Positions 49,900 to 60,830 of a stretch of 64,000 nt of DNA are shown here, piece by piece. Below the pieces are notes generated by a model. That model saw only the letters and a list, made by a program, of their open reading frames with translations. It was not told the DNA's origin and made no database searches. Each line of letters begins with the position of its first letter. Position 1 is the stretch's first letter. Location of the stretch: the NCBI GenBank assembly GCA_963989245.1, contig OZ022341.1, positions 54,423,496-54,487,495 on the forward strand, read 5' to 3'. The translations under genes were made by a program, and so were the position numbers. This DNA comes from Nansenia antarctica (Eukaryota; Chordata; Actinopteri; Argentiniformes; Microstomatidae).

Positions 49900-50334
49900 A
49901 TGGTTGATAATGACTCTTTTACGGGCGACTATGGCAAGAACCCATTCAATTTTAAGAATTATAATCTAGAATATCTGGCAATATATGTTGACGGTGTCCA
50001 GTTCCCCACCAAACCATTACAACCGGACTTCCCTAATGGTTGCGTAACTCGTGAATTCTATCAACTGGTGTTATCAACAGGGAGACATTTAAAGAACAGT
50101 GCTATGGCCATTGATCGAAACGATTTCCTGAGAGGGTACACTCTTTATGCATTTAATCTGACACCTGACGAGGATAATAGTCAGCATCTATCATTGATCA
50201 AGAGTGGTAACATACGCCTGGAGACACGTTTCAGGAACCCGCTGCCTAATACCATCAATCTAATAATTTATGCGGTATATGATAGTATGATTGAAGTGTC
50301 CCATCGCAGACAGGTTTTAGTTGATTACTATTAA
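49900..50334 (+). CDS. Hexon-like capsid C-terminal fragment
   Basis: Protein identical to the reference capsid copy. Confidence 0.62.
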   Translation: MVDNDSFTGDYGKNPFNFKNYNLEYLAIYVDGVQFPTKPLQPDFPNGCVTREFYQLVLSTGRHLKNSAMAIDRNDFLRGYTLYAFNLTPDEDNSQHLSLIKSGNIRLETRFRNPLPNTINLIIYAVYDSMIEVSHRRQVLVDYY

Positions 50335-50370
50335 GCATCATGAATACTGTGGAACTGACAGCCAGGTGTT

Positions 50371-50820
50371 TTGGCTTGTGATAAACTGCCCCAGCAACCT
50401 CTACAAATAAGACCTAGTGCTATGATAATTAACACACACCCCTCTGACCAGCCTGGAGAGCATTGGCTGGCAGTTTATATATTGGAGAGAGTTGGGTGTT
50501 TTTTTGACAGTTTTGGAAATGCTCCAAATCATTCAATATTTCCTAAATCGATTTATGCCTTTTTAAACATGTCATGTGATGAGATACATTTATCAGACAA
50601 ACAAGTTCAGGATGTCACATCGGTCACATGTGGTGAACACTGTATCTACTTCTTAAATCACATGTGTAGAGGCATCACCTATGATATGTTGATATCTAAA
50701 TATTCTTCTAATCTGTTTAAAAATGACACAATGGTAACACGTTTTGTGAAAAAGTTGCAACCGTGTGTGTGTGTTCATAATGTGTTTAGTTGTGTTCAAC
50801 ATGTTCAGACAATTGTGTAA
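50371..50820 (+). CDS. Adenain-like protease, (GT)6 form, D63A
   Basis: Asp63 to Ala, the first of three copies with this change (also 51416 and 53512). It occurs on both six- and seven-repeat backgrounds. Confidence 0.68.
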   Translation: MACDKLPQQPLQIRPSAMIINTHPSDQPGEHWLAVYILERVGCFFDSFGNAPNHSIFPKSIYAFLNMSCDEIHLSDKQVQDVTSVTCGEHCIYFLNHMCRGITYDMLISKYSSNLFKNDTMVTRFVKKLQPCVCVHNVFSCVQHVQTIV

Positions 50821-50944
50821 GATTGTGCAAGTCAATAAAATGTTGGTCAAATAAATTATCAGAGTTCATGTATCATTACAATCATTTTTATTTAGTCAAG
50901 CAAGGGGTTTTAGTCAAACAATAACATAGTCTGTGGTGGTAGCG

Positions 50945-51379
50945 ATGGTTGATAATGACTCTTTTACGGGCGACTATGGCAAGAACCCATTCAATTTTAA
51001 GAATTATAATCTAGAATATCTGGCAATATATGTTGACGGTGTCCAGTTCCCCACCAAACCATTACAACCGGACTTCCCTAATGGTTGCGTAACTCGTGAA
51101 TTCTATCAACTGGTGTTATCAACAGGGAGACATTTAAAGAACAGTGCTATGGCCATTGATCGAAACGATTTCCTGAGAGGGTACACTCTTTATGCATTTA
51201 ATCTGACACCTGACGAGGATAATAGTCAGCATCTATCATTGATCAAGAGTGGTAACATACGCCTGGAGACACGTTTCAGGAACCCGCTGCCTAATACCAT
51301 CAATCTAATAATTTATGCGGTATATGATAGTATGATTGAAGTGTCCCATCGCAGACAGGTTTTAGTTGATTACTATTAA
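50945..51379 (+). CDS. Hexon-like capsid C-terminal fragment
   Basis: Protein identical to the reference capsid copy. Confidence 0.62.
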   Translation: MVDNDSFTGDYGKNPFNFKNYNLEYLAIYVDGVQFPTKPLQPDFPNGCVTREFYQLVLSTGRHLKNSAMAIDRNDFLRGYTLYAFNLTPDEDNSQHLSLIKSGNIRLETRFRNPLPNTINLIIYAVYDSMIEVSHRRQVLVDYY

Positions 51380-51415
51380 GCATCATGAATACTGTGGAAC
51401 TGACAGCCAGGTGTT

Positions 51416-51901
51416 TTGGCTTGTGATAAACTGCCCCAGCAACCTCTACAAATAAGACCTAGTGCTATGATAATTAACACACACCCCTCTGACCAGCCTG
51501 GAGAGCATTGGCTGGCAGTTTATATATTGGAGAGAGTTGGGTGTTTTTTTGACAGTTTTGGAAATGCTCCAAATCATTCAATATTTCCTAAATCGATTTA
51601 TGCCTTTTTAAACATGTCATGTGATGAGATACATTTATCAGACAAACAAGTTCAGGATGTCACATCGGTCACATGTGGTGAACACTGTATCTACTTCTTA
51701 AATCACATGTGTAGAGGCATCACCTATGATATGTTGATATCTAAATATTCTTCTAATCTGTTTAAAAATGACACAATGGTAACACGTTTTGTGAAAAAGT
51801 TGCAACCGTGTGTGTGTGTGTTCATAATGTGTTTAGTTGTGTTCAACATGTTCAGACAATTGTGTAAGATTGTGCAAGTCAATAAAATGTTGGTCAAATA
51901 A
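51416..51901 (+). CDS. Adenain-like protease, (GT)7 form, D63A
   Basis: 161-residue form with Asp63 to Ala. Confidence 0.68.
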   Translation: MACDKLPQQPLQIRPSAMIINTHPSDQPGEHWLAVYILERVGCFFDSFGNAPNHSIFPKSIYAFLNMSCDEIHLSDKQVQDVTSVTCGEHCIYFLNHMCRGITYDMLISKYSSNLFKNDTMVTRFVKKLQPCVCVFIMCLVVFNMFRQLCKIVQVNKMLVK

Positions 51902-51991
51902 ATTATCAGAGTTCATGTATCATTACAATCATTTTTATTTAGTCAAGCAAGGGGTTTTAGTCAAACAATAACATAGTCTGTGGTGGTAGCG

Positions 51992-52426
51992 ATGGTTGAT
52001 AATGACTCTTTTACGGGCGACTATGGCAAGAACCCATTCAATTTTAAGAATTATAATCTAGAATATCTGGCAATATATGTTGACGGTGTCCAGTTCCCCA
52101 CCAAACCATTACAACCGGACTTCCCTAATGGTTGCGTAACTCGTGAATTCTATCAACTGGTGTTATCAACAGGGAGACATTTAAAGAACAGTGCTATGGC
52201 CATTGATCGAAACGATTTCCTGAGAGGGTACACTCTTTATGCATTTAATCTGACACCTGACGAGGATAATAGTCAGCATCTATCATTGATCAAGAGTGGT
52301 AACATACGCCTGGAGACACGTTTCAGGAACCCGCTGCCTAATACCATCAATCTAATAATTTATGCGGTATATGATAGTATGATTGAAGTGTCCCATCGCA
52401 GACAGGTTTTAGTTGATTACTATTAA
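51992..52426 (+). CDS. Hexon-like capsid C-terminal fragment
   Basis: Protein identical to the reference capsid copy. Confidence 0.62.
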   Translation: MVDNDSFTGDYGKNPFNFKNYNLEYLAIYVDGVQFPTKPLQPDFPNGCVTREFYQLVLSTGRHLKNSAMAIDRNDFLRGYTLYAFNLTPDEDNSQHLSLIKSGNIRLETRFRNPLPNTINLIIYAVYDSMIEVSHRRQVLVDYY

Positions 52427-52462
52427 GCATCATGAATACTGTGGAACTGACAGCCAGGTGTT

Positions 52463-52876
52463 TTGGCTTGTGATAAACTGCCCCAGCAACCTCTACAAAT
52501 AAGACCTAGTGCTATGATAATTAACACACACCCCTCTGACCAGCCTGGAGAGCATTGGCTGGCAGTTTATATATTGGAGAGAGTTGGGTGTTTTTTTGAC
52601 AGTTTTGGAAATGCTCCAAATCATTCAATATTTCCTAAATCGATTTATGACTTTTTAAACATGTCATGTGATGAGATACATTTATCAGACAAACAAGTTC
52701 AGGATGTCACATCGGTCACATGTGGTGAACACTGTATCTACTTCTTAAATCACATGTGTAGAGGCATCACCTATGATATGTTGATATCTAAATATTCTTC
52801 TAATCTGTTTAAAAATGACACAATGGTAACACGTTTTGTGAAAAAGTTGCAACCGTGTGTGTGTGTGTGTTCATAA
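52463..52876 (+). CDS. Adenain-like protease, (GT)8 form
   Basis: 137-residue form, ending right after the GT tract. It has the normal Asp63 although it sits between two D63A copies. Confidence 0.68.
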   Translation: MACDKLPQQPLQIRPSAMIINTHPSDQPGEHWLAVYILERVGCFFDSFGNAPNHSIFPKSIYDFLNMSCDEIHLSDKQVQDVTSVTCGEHCIYFLNHMCRGITYDMLISKYSSNLFKNDTMVTRFVKKLQPCVCVCS

Positions 52877-53040
52877 TGTGTTTAGTTGTGTTCAACATGT
52901 TCAGACAATTGTGTAAGATTGTGCAAGTCAATAAAATGTTGGTCAAATAAATTATCAGAGTTCATGTATCATTACAATCATTTTTATTTAGTCAAGCAAG
53001 GGGTTTTAGTCAAACAATAACATAGTCTGTGGTGGTAGCG

Positions 53041-53475
53041 ATGGTTGATAATGACTCTTTTACGGGCGACTATGGCAAGAACCCATTCAATTTTAAGAAT
53101 TATAATCTAGAATATCTGGCAATATATGTTGACGGTGTCCAGTTCCCCACCAAACCATTACAACCGGACTTCCCTAATGGTTGCGTAACTCGTGAATTCT
53201 ATCAACTGGTGTTATCAACAGGGAGACATTTAAAGAACAGTGCTATGGCCATTGATCGAAACGATTTCCTGAGAGGGTACACTCTTTATGCATTTAATCT
53301 GACACCTGACGAGGATAATAGTCAGCATCTATCATTGATCAAGAGTGGTAACATACGCCTGGAGACACGTTTCAGGAACCCGCTGCCTAATACCATCAAT
53401 CTAATAATTTATGCGGTATATGATAGTATGATTGAAGTGTCCCATCGCAGACAGGTTTTAGTTGATTACTATTAA
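53041..53475 (+). CDS. Hexon-like capsid C-terminal fragment
   Basis: Protein identical to the reference capsid copy. Confidence 0.62.
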   Translation: MVDNDSFTGDYGKNPFNFKNYNLEYLAIYVDGVQFPTKPLQPDFPNGCVTREFYQLVLSTGRHLKNSAMAIDRNDFLRGYTLYAFNLTPDEDNSQHLSLIKSGNIRLETRFRNPLPNTINLIIYAVYDSMIEVSHRRQVLVDYY

Positions 53476-53511
53476 GCATCATGAATACTGTGGAACTGAC
53501 AGCCAGGTGTT

Positions 53512-53997
53512 TTGGCTTGTGATAAACTGCCCCAGCAACCTCTACAAATAAGACCTAGTGCTATGATAATTAACACACACCCCTCTGACCAGCCTGGAGA
53601 GCATTGGCTGGCAGTTTATATATTGGAGAGAGTTGGGTGTTTTTTTGACAGTTTTGGAAATGCTCCAAATCATTCAATATTTCCTAAATCGATTTATGCC
53701 TTTTTAAACATGTCATGTGATGAGATACATTTATCAGACAAACAAGTTCAGGATGTCACATCGGTCACATGTGGTGAACACTGTATCTACTTCTTAAATC
53801 ACATGTGTAGAGGCATCACCTATGATATGTTGATATCTAAATATTCTTCTAATCTGTTTAAAAATGACACAATGGTAACACGTTTTGTGAAAAAGTTGCA
53901 ACCGTGTGTGTGTGTGTTCATAATGTGTTTAGTTGTGTTCAACATGTTCAGACAATTGTGTAAGATTGTGCAAGTCAATAAAATGTTGGTCAAATAA
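53512..53997 (+). CDS. Adenain-like protease, (GT)7 form, D63A
   Basis: Same protein as the 51416 copy, two units away. The following spacer has a private base change near 54054. Confidence 0.68.
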   Translation: MACDKLPQQPLQIRPSAMIINTHPSDQPGEHWLAVYILERVGCFFDSFGNAPNHSIFPKSIYAFLNMSCDEIHLSDKQVQDVTSVTCGEHCIYFLNHMCRGITYDMLISKYSSNLFKNDTMVTRFVKKLQPCVCVFIMCLVVFNMFRQLCKIVQVNKMLVK

Positions 53998-54087
53998 ATT
54001 ATCAGAGTTCATGTATCATTACAATCATTTTTATTTAGTCAAGCAAGGGGTTTCAGTCAAACAATAACATAGTCTGTGGTGGTAGCG

Positions 54088-54522
54088 ATGGTTGATAATG
54101 ACTCTTTTACGGGCGACTATGGCAAGAACCCATTCAATTTTAAGAATTATAATCTAGAATATCTGGCAATATATGTTGACGGTGTCCAGTTCCCCACCAA
54201 ACCATTACAACCGGACTTCCCTAATGGTTGCGTAACTCGTGAATTCTATCAACTGGTGTTATCAACAGGGAGACATTTAAAGAACAGTGCTATGGCCATT
54301 GATCGAAACGATTTCCTGAGAGGGTACACTCTTTATGCATTTAATCTGACACCTGACGAGGATAATAGTCAGCATCTATCATTGATCAAGAGTGGTAACA
54401 TACGCCTGGAGACACGTTTCAGGAACCCGCTGCCTAATACCATCAATCTAATAATTTATGCGGTATATGATAGTATGATTGAAGTGTCCCATCGCAGACA
54501 GGTTTTAGTTGATTACTATTAA
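54088..54522 (+). CDS. Hexon-like capsid C-terminal fragment
   Basis: Protein identical to the reference capsid copy. Confidence 0.62.
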   Translation: MVDNDSFTGDYGKNPFNFKNYNLEYLAIYVDGVQFPTKPLQPDFPNGCVTREFYQLVLSTGRHLKNSAMAIDRNDFLRGYTLYAFNLTPDEDNSQHLSLIKSGNIRLETRFRNPLPNTINLIIYAVYDSMIEVSHRRQVLVDYY

Positions 54523-54558
54523 GCATCATGAATACTGTGGAACTGACAGCCAGGTGTT

Positions 54559-55008
54559 TTGGCTTGTGATAAACTGCCCCAGCAACCTCTACAAATAAGA
54601 CCTAGTGCTATGATAATTAACACACACCCCTCTGACCAGCCTGGAGAGCATTGGCTGGCAGTTTATATATTGGAGAGAGTTGGGTGTTTTTTTGACAGTT
54701 TTGGAAATGCTCCAAATCATTCAATATTTCCTAAATCGATTTATGACTTTTTAAACATGTCATGTGATGAGATACATTTATCAGACAAACAAGTTCAGGA
54801 TGTCACATCGGTCACATGTGGTGAACACTGTATCTACTTCTTAAATCACATGTGTAGAGGCATCACCTATGATATGTTGATATCTAAATATTCTTCTAAT
54901 CTGTTTAAAAATGACACAATGGTAACACGTTTTGTGAAAAAGTTGCAACCGTGTGTGTGTGTTCATAATGTGTTTAGTTGTGTTCAACATGTTCAGACAA
55001 TTGTGTAA
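54559..55008 (+). CDS. Adenain-like protease, (GT)6 form
   Basis: Identical to the reference protease. Confidence 0.68.
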   Translation: MACDKLPQQPLQIRPSAMIINTHPSDQPGEHWLAVYILERVGCFFDSFGNAPNHSIFPKSIYDFLNMSCDEIHLSDKQVQDVTSVTCGEHCIYFLNHMCRGITYDMLISKYSSNLFKNDTMVTRFVKKLQPCVCVHNVFSCVQHVQTIV

Positions 55009-55132
55009 GATTGTGCAAGTCAATAAAATGTTGGTCAAATAAATTATCAGAGTTCATGTATCATTACAATCATTTTTATTTAGTCAAGCAAGGGGTTTTA
55101 GTCAAACAATAACATAGTCTGTGGTGGTAGCT

Positions 55133-55567
55133 ATGGTTGATAATGACTCTTTTACGGGCGACTATGGCAAGAACCCATTCAATTTTAAGAATTATAATCT
55201 AGAATATCTGGCAATATATGTTGACGGTGTCCAGTTCCCCACCAAACCATTACAACCGGACTTCCCTAATGGTTGCGTAACTCGTGAATTCTATCAACTG
55301 GTGTTATCAACAGGGAGACATTTAAAGAACAGTGCTATGGCCATTGATCAAAACGATTTCCTGAGAGGGTACACTCTTTATGCATTTAATCTGACACCTG
55401 ACGAGGATAATAGTCAGCATCTATCATTGATCAAGAGTGGTAACATACGCCTGGAGACACGTTTCAGGAACCCGCTGCCTAATACCATCAATCTAATAAT
55501 TTATGCGGTATATGATAGTATGATTGAAGTGTCCCATCGCAGACAGGTTTTAGTTGATTACTATTAA
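55133..55567 (+). CDS. Hexon-like capsid C-terminal fragment, R73Q
   Basis: Arg73 to Gln, private to this copy. One base just before the ATG (55132) also differs. Confidence 0.62.
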   Translation: MVDNDSFTGDYGKNPFNFKNYNLEYLAIYVDGVQFPTKPLQPDFPNGCVTREFYQLVLSTGRHLKNSAMAIDQNDFLRGYTLYAFNLTPDEDNSQHLSLIKSGNIRLETRFRNPLPNTINLIIYAVYDSMIEVSHRRQVLVDYY

Positions 55568-55603
55568 GCATCATGAATACTGTGGAACTGACAGCCAGGT
55601 GTT

Positions 55604-56053
55604 TTGGCTTGTGATAAACTGCCCCAGCAACCTCTACAAATAAGACCTAGTGCTATGAAAATTAACACACACCCCTCTGACCAGCCTGGAGAGCATTGGC
55701 TGGCAGTTTATATATTGGAGAGAGTTGGGTGTTTTTTTGACAGTTTTGGAAATGCTCCAAATCATTCAATATTTCCTAAATCGATTTATGACTTTTTAAA
55801 CATGTCATGTGATGAGATACATTTATCAGACAAACAAGTTCAGGATGTCACATCGGTCACATGTGGTGAACACTGTATCTACTTCTTAAATCACATGTGT
55901 AGAGGCATCACCTATGATATGTTGATATCTAAATATTCTTCTAATCTGTTTAAAAATGACACAATGGTAACACGTTTTGTGAAAAAGTTGCAACCGTGTG
56001 TGTGTGTTCATAATGTGTTTAGTTGTGTTCAACATGTTCAGACAATTGTGTAA
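55604..56053 (+). CDS. Adenain-like protease, (GT)6 form, I19K
   Basis: Ile19 to Lys, directly after the first ATG codon. Adjacent pair with the 56649 copy. Confidence 0.68.
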   Translation: MACDKLPQQPLQIRPSAMKINTHPSDQPGEHWLAVYILERVGCFFDSFGNAPNHSIFPKSIYDFLNMSCDEIHLSDKQVQDVTSVTCGEHCIYFLNHMCRGITYDMLISKYSSNLFKNDTMVTRFVKKLQPCVCVHNVFSCVQHVQTIV

Positions 56054-56177
56054 GATTGTGCAAGTCAATAAAATGTTGGTCAAATAAATTATCAGAGTTC
56101 ATGTATCATTACAATCATTTTTATTTAGTCAAGCAAGGGGTTTTAGTCAAACAATAACATAGTCTGTGGTGGTAGCG

Positions 56178-56612
56178 ATGGTTGATAATGACTCTTTTAC
56201 GGGCGACTATGGCAAGAACCCATTCAATTTTAAGAATTATAATCTAGAATATCTGGCAATATATGTTGACGGTGTCCAGTTCCCCACCAAACCATTACAA
56301 CCGGACTTCCCTAATGGTTGCGTAACTCGTGAATTCTATCAACTGGTGTTATCAACAGGGAGACATTTAAAGAACAGTGCTATGGCCATTGATCGAAACG
56401 ATTTCCTGAGAGGGTACACTCTTTATGCATTTAATCTGACACCTGACGAGGATAATAGTCAGCATCTATCATTGATCAAGAGTGGTAACATACGCCTGGA
56501 GACACGTTTCAGGAACCCGCTGCCTAATACCATCAATCTAATAATTTATGCGGTATATGATAGTATGATTGAAGTGTCCCATCGCAGACAGGTTTTAGTT
56601 GATTACTATTAA
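56178..56612 (+). CDS. Hexon-like capsid C-terminal fragment
   Basis: Protein identical to the reference capsid copy. Confidence 0.62.
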   Translation: MVDNDSFTGDYGKNPFNFKNYNLEYLAIYVDGVQFPTKPLQPDFPNGCVTREFYQLVLSTGRHLKNSAMAIDRNDFLRGYTLYAFNLTPDEDNSQHLSLIKSGNIRLETRFRNPLPNTINLIIYAVYDSMIEVSHRRQVLVDYY

Positions 56613-56648
56613 GCATCATGAATACTGTGGAACTGACAGCCAGGTGTT

Positions 56649-57098
56649 TTGGCTTGTGATAAACTGCCCCAGCAACCTCTACAAATAAGACCTAGTGCTA
56701 TGAAAATTAACACACACCCCTCTGACCAGCCTGGAGAGCATTGGCTGGCAGTTTATATATTGGAGAGAGTTGGGTGTTTTTTTGACAGTTTTGGAAATGC
56801 TCCAAATCATTCAATATTTCCTAAATCGATTTATGACTTTTTAAACATGTCATGTGATGAGATACATTTATCAGACAAACAAGTTCAGGATGTCACATCG
56901 GTCACATGTGGTGAACACTGTATCTACTTCTTAAATCACATGTGTAGAGGCATCACCTATGATATGTTGATATCTAAATATTCTTCTAATCTGTTTAAAA
57001 ATGACACAATGGTAACACGTTTTGTGAAAAAGTTGCAACCGTGTGTGTGTGTTCATAATGTGTTTAGTTGTGTTCAACATGTTCAGACAATTGTGTAA
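56649..57098 (+). CDS. Adenain-like protease, (GT)6 form, I19K
   Basis: Same protein as the 55604 copy. Confidence 0.68.
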   Translation: MACDKLPQQPLQIRPSAMKINTHPSDQPGEHWLAVYILERVGCFFDSFGNAPNHSIFPKSIYDFLNMSCDEIHLSDKQVQDVTSVTCGEHCIYFLNHMCRGITYDMLISKYSSNLFKNDTMVTRFVKKLQPCVCVHNVFSCVQHVQTIV

Positions 57099-57222
57099 GA
57101 TTGTGCAAGTCAATAAAATGTTGGTCAAATAAATTATCAGAGTTCATGTATCATTACAATCATTTTTATTTAGTCAAGCAAGGGGTTTTAGTCAAACAAT
57201 AACATAGTCTGTGGTGGTAGCG

Positions 57223-57657
57223 ATGGTTGATAATGACTCTTTTACGGGCGACTATGGCAAGAACCCATTCAATTTTAAGAATTATAATCTAGAATATCTG
57301 GCAATATATGTTGACGGTGTCCAGTTCCCCACCAAACCATTACAACCGGACTTCCCTAATGGTTGCGTAACTCGTGAATTCTATCAACTGGTGTTATCAA
57401 CAGGGAGACATTTAAAGAACAGTGCTATGGCCATTGATCGAAACGATTTCCTGAGAGGGTACACTCTTTATGCATTTAATCTGACACCTGACGAGGATAA
57501 TAGTCAGCATCTATCATTGATCAAGAGTGGTAACATACGCCTGGAGACACGTTTCAGGAACCCGCTGCCTAATACCATCAATCTAATAATTTATGCGGTA
57601 TATGATAGTATGATTGAAGTGTCCCATCGCAGACAGGTTTTAGTTGATTACTATTAA
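57223..57657 (+). CDS. Hexon-like capsid C-terminal fragment
   Basis: Protein identical to the reference capsid copy. Confidence 0.62.
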   Translation: MVDNDSFTGDYGKNPFNFKNYNLEYLAIYVDGVQFPTKPLQPDFPNGCVTREFYQLVLSTGRHLKNSAMAIDRNDFLRGYTLYAFNLTPDEDNSQHLSLIKSGNIRLETRFRNPLPNTINLIIYAVYDSMIEVSHRRQVLVDYY

Positions 57658-57693
57658 GCATCATGAATACTGTGGAACTGACAGCCAGGTGTT

Positions 57694-58143
57694 TTGGCTT
57701 GTGATAAACTGCCCCAGCAACCTCTACAAATAAGACCTAGTGCTATGATAATTAACACACACCCCTCTGACCAGCCTGGAGAGCATTGGCTGGCATTTTA
57801 TATATTGGAGAGAGTTGGGTGTTTTTTTGACAGTTTTGGAAATGCTCCAAATCATTCAATATTTCCTAAATCGATTTATGACTTTTTAAACATGTCATGT
57901 GATGAGATACATTTATCAGACAAACAAGTTCAGGATGTCACATCGGTCACATGTGGTGAACACTGTATCTACTTCTTAAATCACATGTGTAGAGGCATCA
58001 CCTATGATATGTTGATATCTAAATATTCTTCTAATCTGTTTAAAAATGACACAATGGTAACACGTTTTGTGAAAAAGTTGCAACCGTGTGTGTGTGTTCA
58101 TAATGTGTTTAGTTGTGTTCAACATGTTCAGACAATTGTGTAA
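57694..58143 (+). CDS. Adenain-like protease, (GT)6 form, V35F
   Basis: Val35 to Phe, four residues after catalytic His31. Adjacent pair with the 58739 copy. Confidence 0.68.
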   Translation: MACDKLPQQPLQIRPSAMIINTHPSDQPGEHWLAFYILERVGCFFDSFGNAPNHSIFPKSIYDFLNMSCDEIHLSDKQVQDVTSVTCGEHCIYFLNHMCRGITYDMLISKYSSNLFKNDTMVTRFVKKLQPCVCVHNVFSCVQHVQTIV

Positions 58144-58267
58144 GATTGTGCAAGTCAATAAAATGTTGGTCAAATAAATTATCAGAGTTCATGTATCATT
58201 ACAATCATTTTTATTTAGTCAAGCAAGGGGTTTTAGTCAAACAATAACATAGTCTGTGGTGGTAGCG

Positions 58268-58702
58268 ATGGTTGATAATGACTCTTTTACGGGCGACTAT
58301 GGCAAGAACCCATTCAATTTTAAGAATTATAATCTAGAATATCTGGCAATATATGTTGACGGTGTCCAGTTCCCCACCAAACCATTACAACCGGACTTCC
58401 CTAATGGTTGCGTAACTCGTGAATTCTATCAACTGGTGTTATCAACAGGGAGACATTTAAAGAACAGTGCTATGGCCATTGATCGAAACGATTTCCTGAG
58501 AGGGTACACTCTTTATGCATTTAATCTGACACCTGACGAGGATAATAGTCAGCATCTATCATTGATCAAGAGTGGTAACATACGCCTGGAGACACGTTTC
58601 AGGAACCCGCTGCCTAATACCATCAATCTAATAATTTATGCGGTATATGATAGTATGATTGAAGTGTCCCATCGCAGACAGGTTTTAGTTGATTACTATT
58701 AA
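58268..58702 (+). CDS. Hexon-like capsid C-terminal fragment
   Basis: Protein identical to the reference capsid copy. Confidence 0.62.
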   Translation: MVDNDSFTGDYGKNPFNFKNYNLEYLAIYVDGVQFPTKPLQPDFPNGCVTREFYQLVLSTGRHLKNSAMAIDRNDFLRGYTLYAFNLTPDEDNSQHLSLIKSGNIRLETRFRNPLPNTINLIIYAVYDSMIEVSHRRQVLVDYY

Positions 58703-58738
58703 GCATCATGAATACTGTGGAACTGACAGCCAGGTGTT

Positions 58739-59224
58739 TTGGCTTGTGATAAACTGCCCCAGCAACCTCTACAAATAAGACCTAGTGCTATGATAATTAA
58801 CACACACCCCTCTGACCAGCCTGGAGAGCATTGGCTGGCATTTTATATATTGGAGAGAGTTGGGTGTTTTTTTGACAGTTTTGGAAATGCTCCAAATCAT
58901 TCAATATTTCCTAAATCGATTTATGACTTTTTAAACATGTCATGTGATGAGATACATTTATCAGACAAACAAGTTCAGGATGTCACATCGGTCACATGTG
59001 GTGAACACTGTATCTACTTCTTAAATCACATGTGTAGAGGCATCACCTATGATATGTTGATATCTAAATATTCTTCTAATCTGTTTAAAAATGACACAAT
59101 GGTAACACGTTTTGTGAAAAAGTTGCAACCGTGTGTGTGTGTGTTCATAATGTGTTTAGTTGTGTTCAACATGTTCAGACAATTGTGTAAGATTGTGCAA
59201 GTCAATAAAATGTTGGTCAAATAA
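58739..59224 (+). CDS. Adenain-like protease, (GT)7 form, V35F
   Basis: Same Val35 to Phe change as the previous unit, but with seven GT repeats, so the GT length changed or was exchanged separately from the substitution. Confidence 0.68.
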   Translation: MACDKLPQQPLQIRPSAMIINTHPSDQPGEHWLAFYILERVGCFFDSFGNAPNHSIFPKSIYDFLNMSCDEIHLSDKQVQDVTSVTCGEHCIYFLNHMCRGITYDMLISKYSSNLFKNDTMVTRFVKKLQPCVCVFIMCLVVFNMFRQLCKIVQVNKMLVK

Positions 59225-59314
59225 ATTATCAGAGTTCATGTATCATTACAATCATTTTTATTTAGTCAAGCAAGGGGTTTTAGTCAAACAATAACATAGT
59301 CTGTGGTGGTAGCG

Positions 59315-59749
59315 ATGGTTGATAATGACTCTTTTACGGGCGACTATGGCAAGAACCCATTCAATTTTAAGAATTATAATCTAGAATATCTGGCAATATA
59401 TGTTGACGGTGTCCAGTTCCCCACCAAACCATTACAACCGGACTTCCCTAATGGTTGCGTAACTCGTGTATTCTATCAACTGGTGTTATCAACAGGGAGA
59501 CATTTAAAGAACAGTGCTATGGCCATTGATCGAAACGATTTCCTGAGAGGGTACACTCTTTATGCATTTAATCTGACACCTGACGAGGATAATAGTCAGC
59601 ATCTATCATTGATCAAGAGTGGTAACATACGCCTGGAGACACGTTTCAGGAACCCGCTGCCTAATACCATCAATCTAATAATTTATGCGGTATATGATAG
59701 TATGATTGAAGTGTCCCATCGCAGACAGGTTTTAGTTGATTACTATTAA
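59315..59749 (+). CDS. Hexon-like capsid C-terminal fragment, E52V
   Basis: Glu52 to Val, shared only with the 61405 copy two units on. Confidence 0.62.
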   Translation: MVDNDSFTGDYGKNPFNFKNYNLEYLAIYVDGVQFPTKPLQPDFPNGCVTRVFYQLVLSTGRHLKNSAMAIDRNDFLRGYTLYAFNLTPDEDNSQHLSLIKSGNIRLETRFRNPLPNTINLIIYAVYDSMIEVSHRRQVLVDYY

Positions 59750-59785
59750 GCATCATGAATACTGTGGAACTGACAGCCAGGTGTT

Positions 59786-60235
59786 TTGGCTTGTGATAAA
59801 CTGCCCCAGCAACCTCTACAAATAAGACCTAGTGCTATGATAATTAACACACACCCCTCTGACCAGCCTGGAGAGCATTGGCTGGCAGTTTATATATTGG
59901 AGAGAGTTGGGTGTTTTTTTGACAGTTTTGGAAATGCTCCAAATCATTCAATATTTCCTAAATCGATTTATGACTTTTTAAACATGTCATGTGATGAGAT
60001 ACATTTATCAGACAAACAAGTTCAGGATGTCACATCGGTCACATGTGGTGAACACTGTATCTACTTCTTAAATCACATGTGTAGAGGCATCACCTATGAT
60101 ATGTTGATATCTAAATATTCTTCTAATCTGTTTAAAAATGACACAATGGTAACACGTTTTGTGAAAAAGTTGCAACCGTGTGTGTGTGTTCATAATGTGT
60201 TTAGTTGTGTTCAACATGTTCAGACAATTGTGTAA
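59786..60235 (+). CDS. Adenain-like protease, (GT)6 form
   Basis: Identical to the reference protease. Confidence 0.68.
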   Translation: MACDKLPQQPLQIRPSAMIINTHPSDQPGEHWLAVYILERVGCFFDSFGNAPNHSIFPKSIYDFLNMSCDEIHLSDKQVQDVTSVTCGEHCIYFLNHMCRGITYDMLISKYSSNLFKNDTMVTRFVKKLQPCVCVHNVFSCVQHVQTIV

Positions 60236-60359
60236 GATTGTGCAAGTCAATAAAATGTTGGTCAAATAAATTATCAGAGTTCATGTATCATTACAATCAT
60301 TTTTATTTAGTCAAGCAAGGGGTTTTAGTCAAACAATAACATAGTCTGTGGTGGTAGCG

Positions 60360-60794
60360 ATGGTTGATAATGACTCTTTTACGGGCGACTATGGCAAGAA
60401 CCCATTCAATTTTAAGAATTATAATCTAGAATATCTGGCAATATATGTTGACGGTGTCCAGTTCCCCACCAAACCATTACAACCGGACTTCCCTAATGGT
60501 TGCGTAACTCGTGAATTCTATCAACTGGTGTTATCAACAGGGAGACATTTAAAGAACAGTGCTATGGCCATTGATCGAAACGATTTCCTGAGAGGGTACA
60601 CTCTTTATGCATTTAATCTGACACCTGACGAGGATAATAGTCAGCATCTATCATTGATCAAGAGTGGTAACATACGCCTGGAGACACGTTTCAGGAACCC
60701 GCTGCCTAATACCATCAATCTAATAATTTATGCGGTATATGATAGTATGATTGAAGTGTCCCATCGCAGACAGGTTTTAGTTGATTACTATTAA
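60360..60794 (+). CDS. Hexon-like capsid C-terminal fragment
   Basis: Protein identical to the reference, between the two E52V copies. Confidence 0.62.
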   Translation: MVDNDSFTGDYGKNPFNFKNYNLEYLAIYVDGVQFPTKPLQPDFPNGCVTREFYQLVLSTGRHLKNSAMAIDRNDFLRGYTLYAFNLTPDEDNSQHLSLIKSGNIRLETRFRNPLPNTINLIIYAVYDSMIEVSHRRQVLVDYY

Positions 60795-60830
60795 GCATCA
60801 TGAATACTGTGGAACTGACAGCCAGGTGTT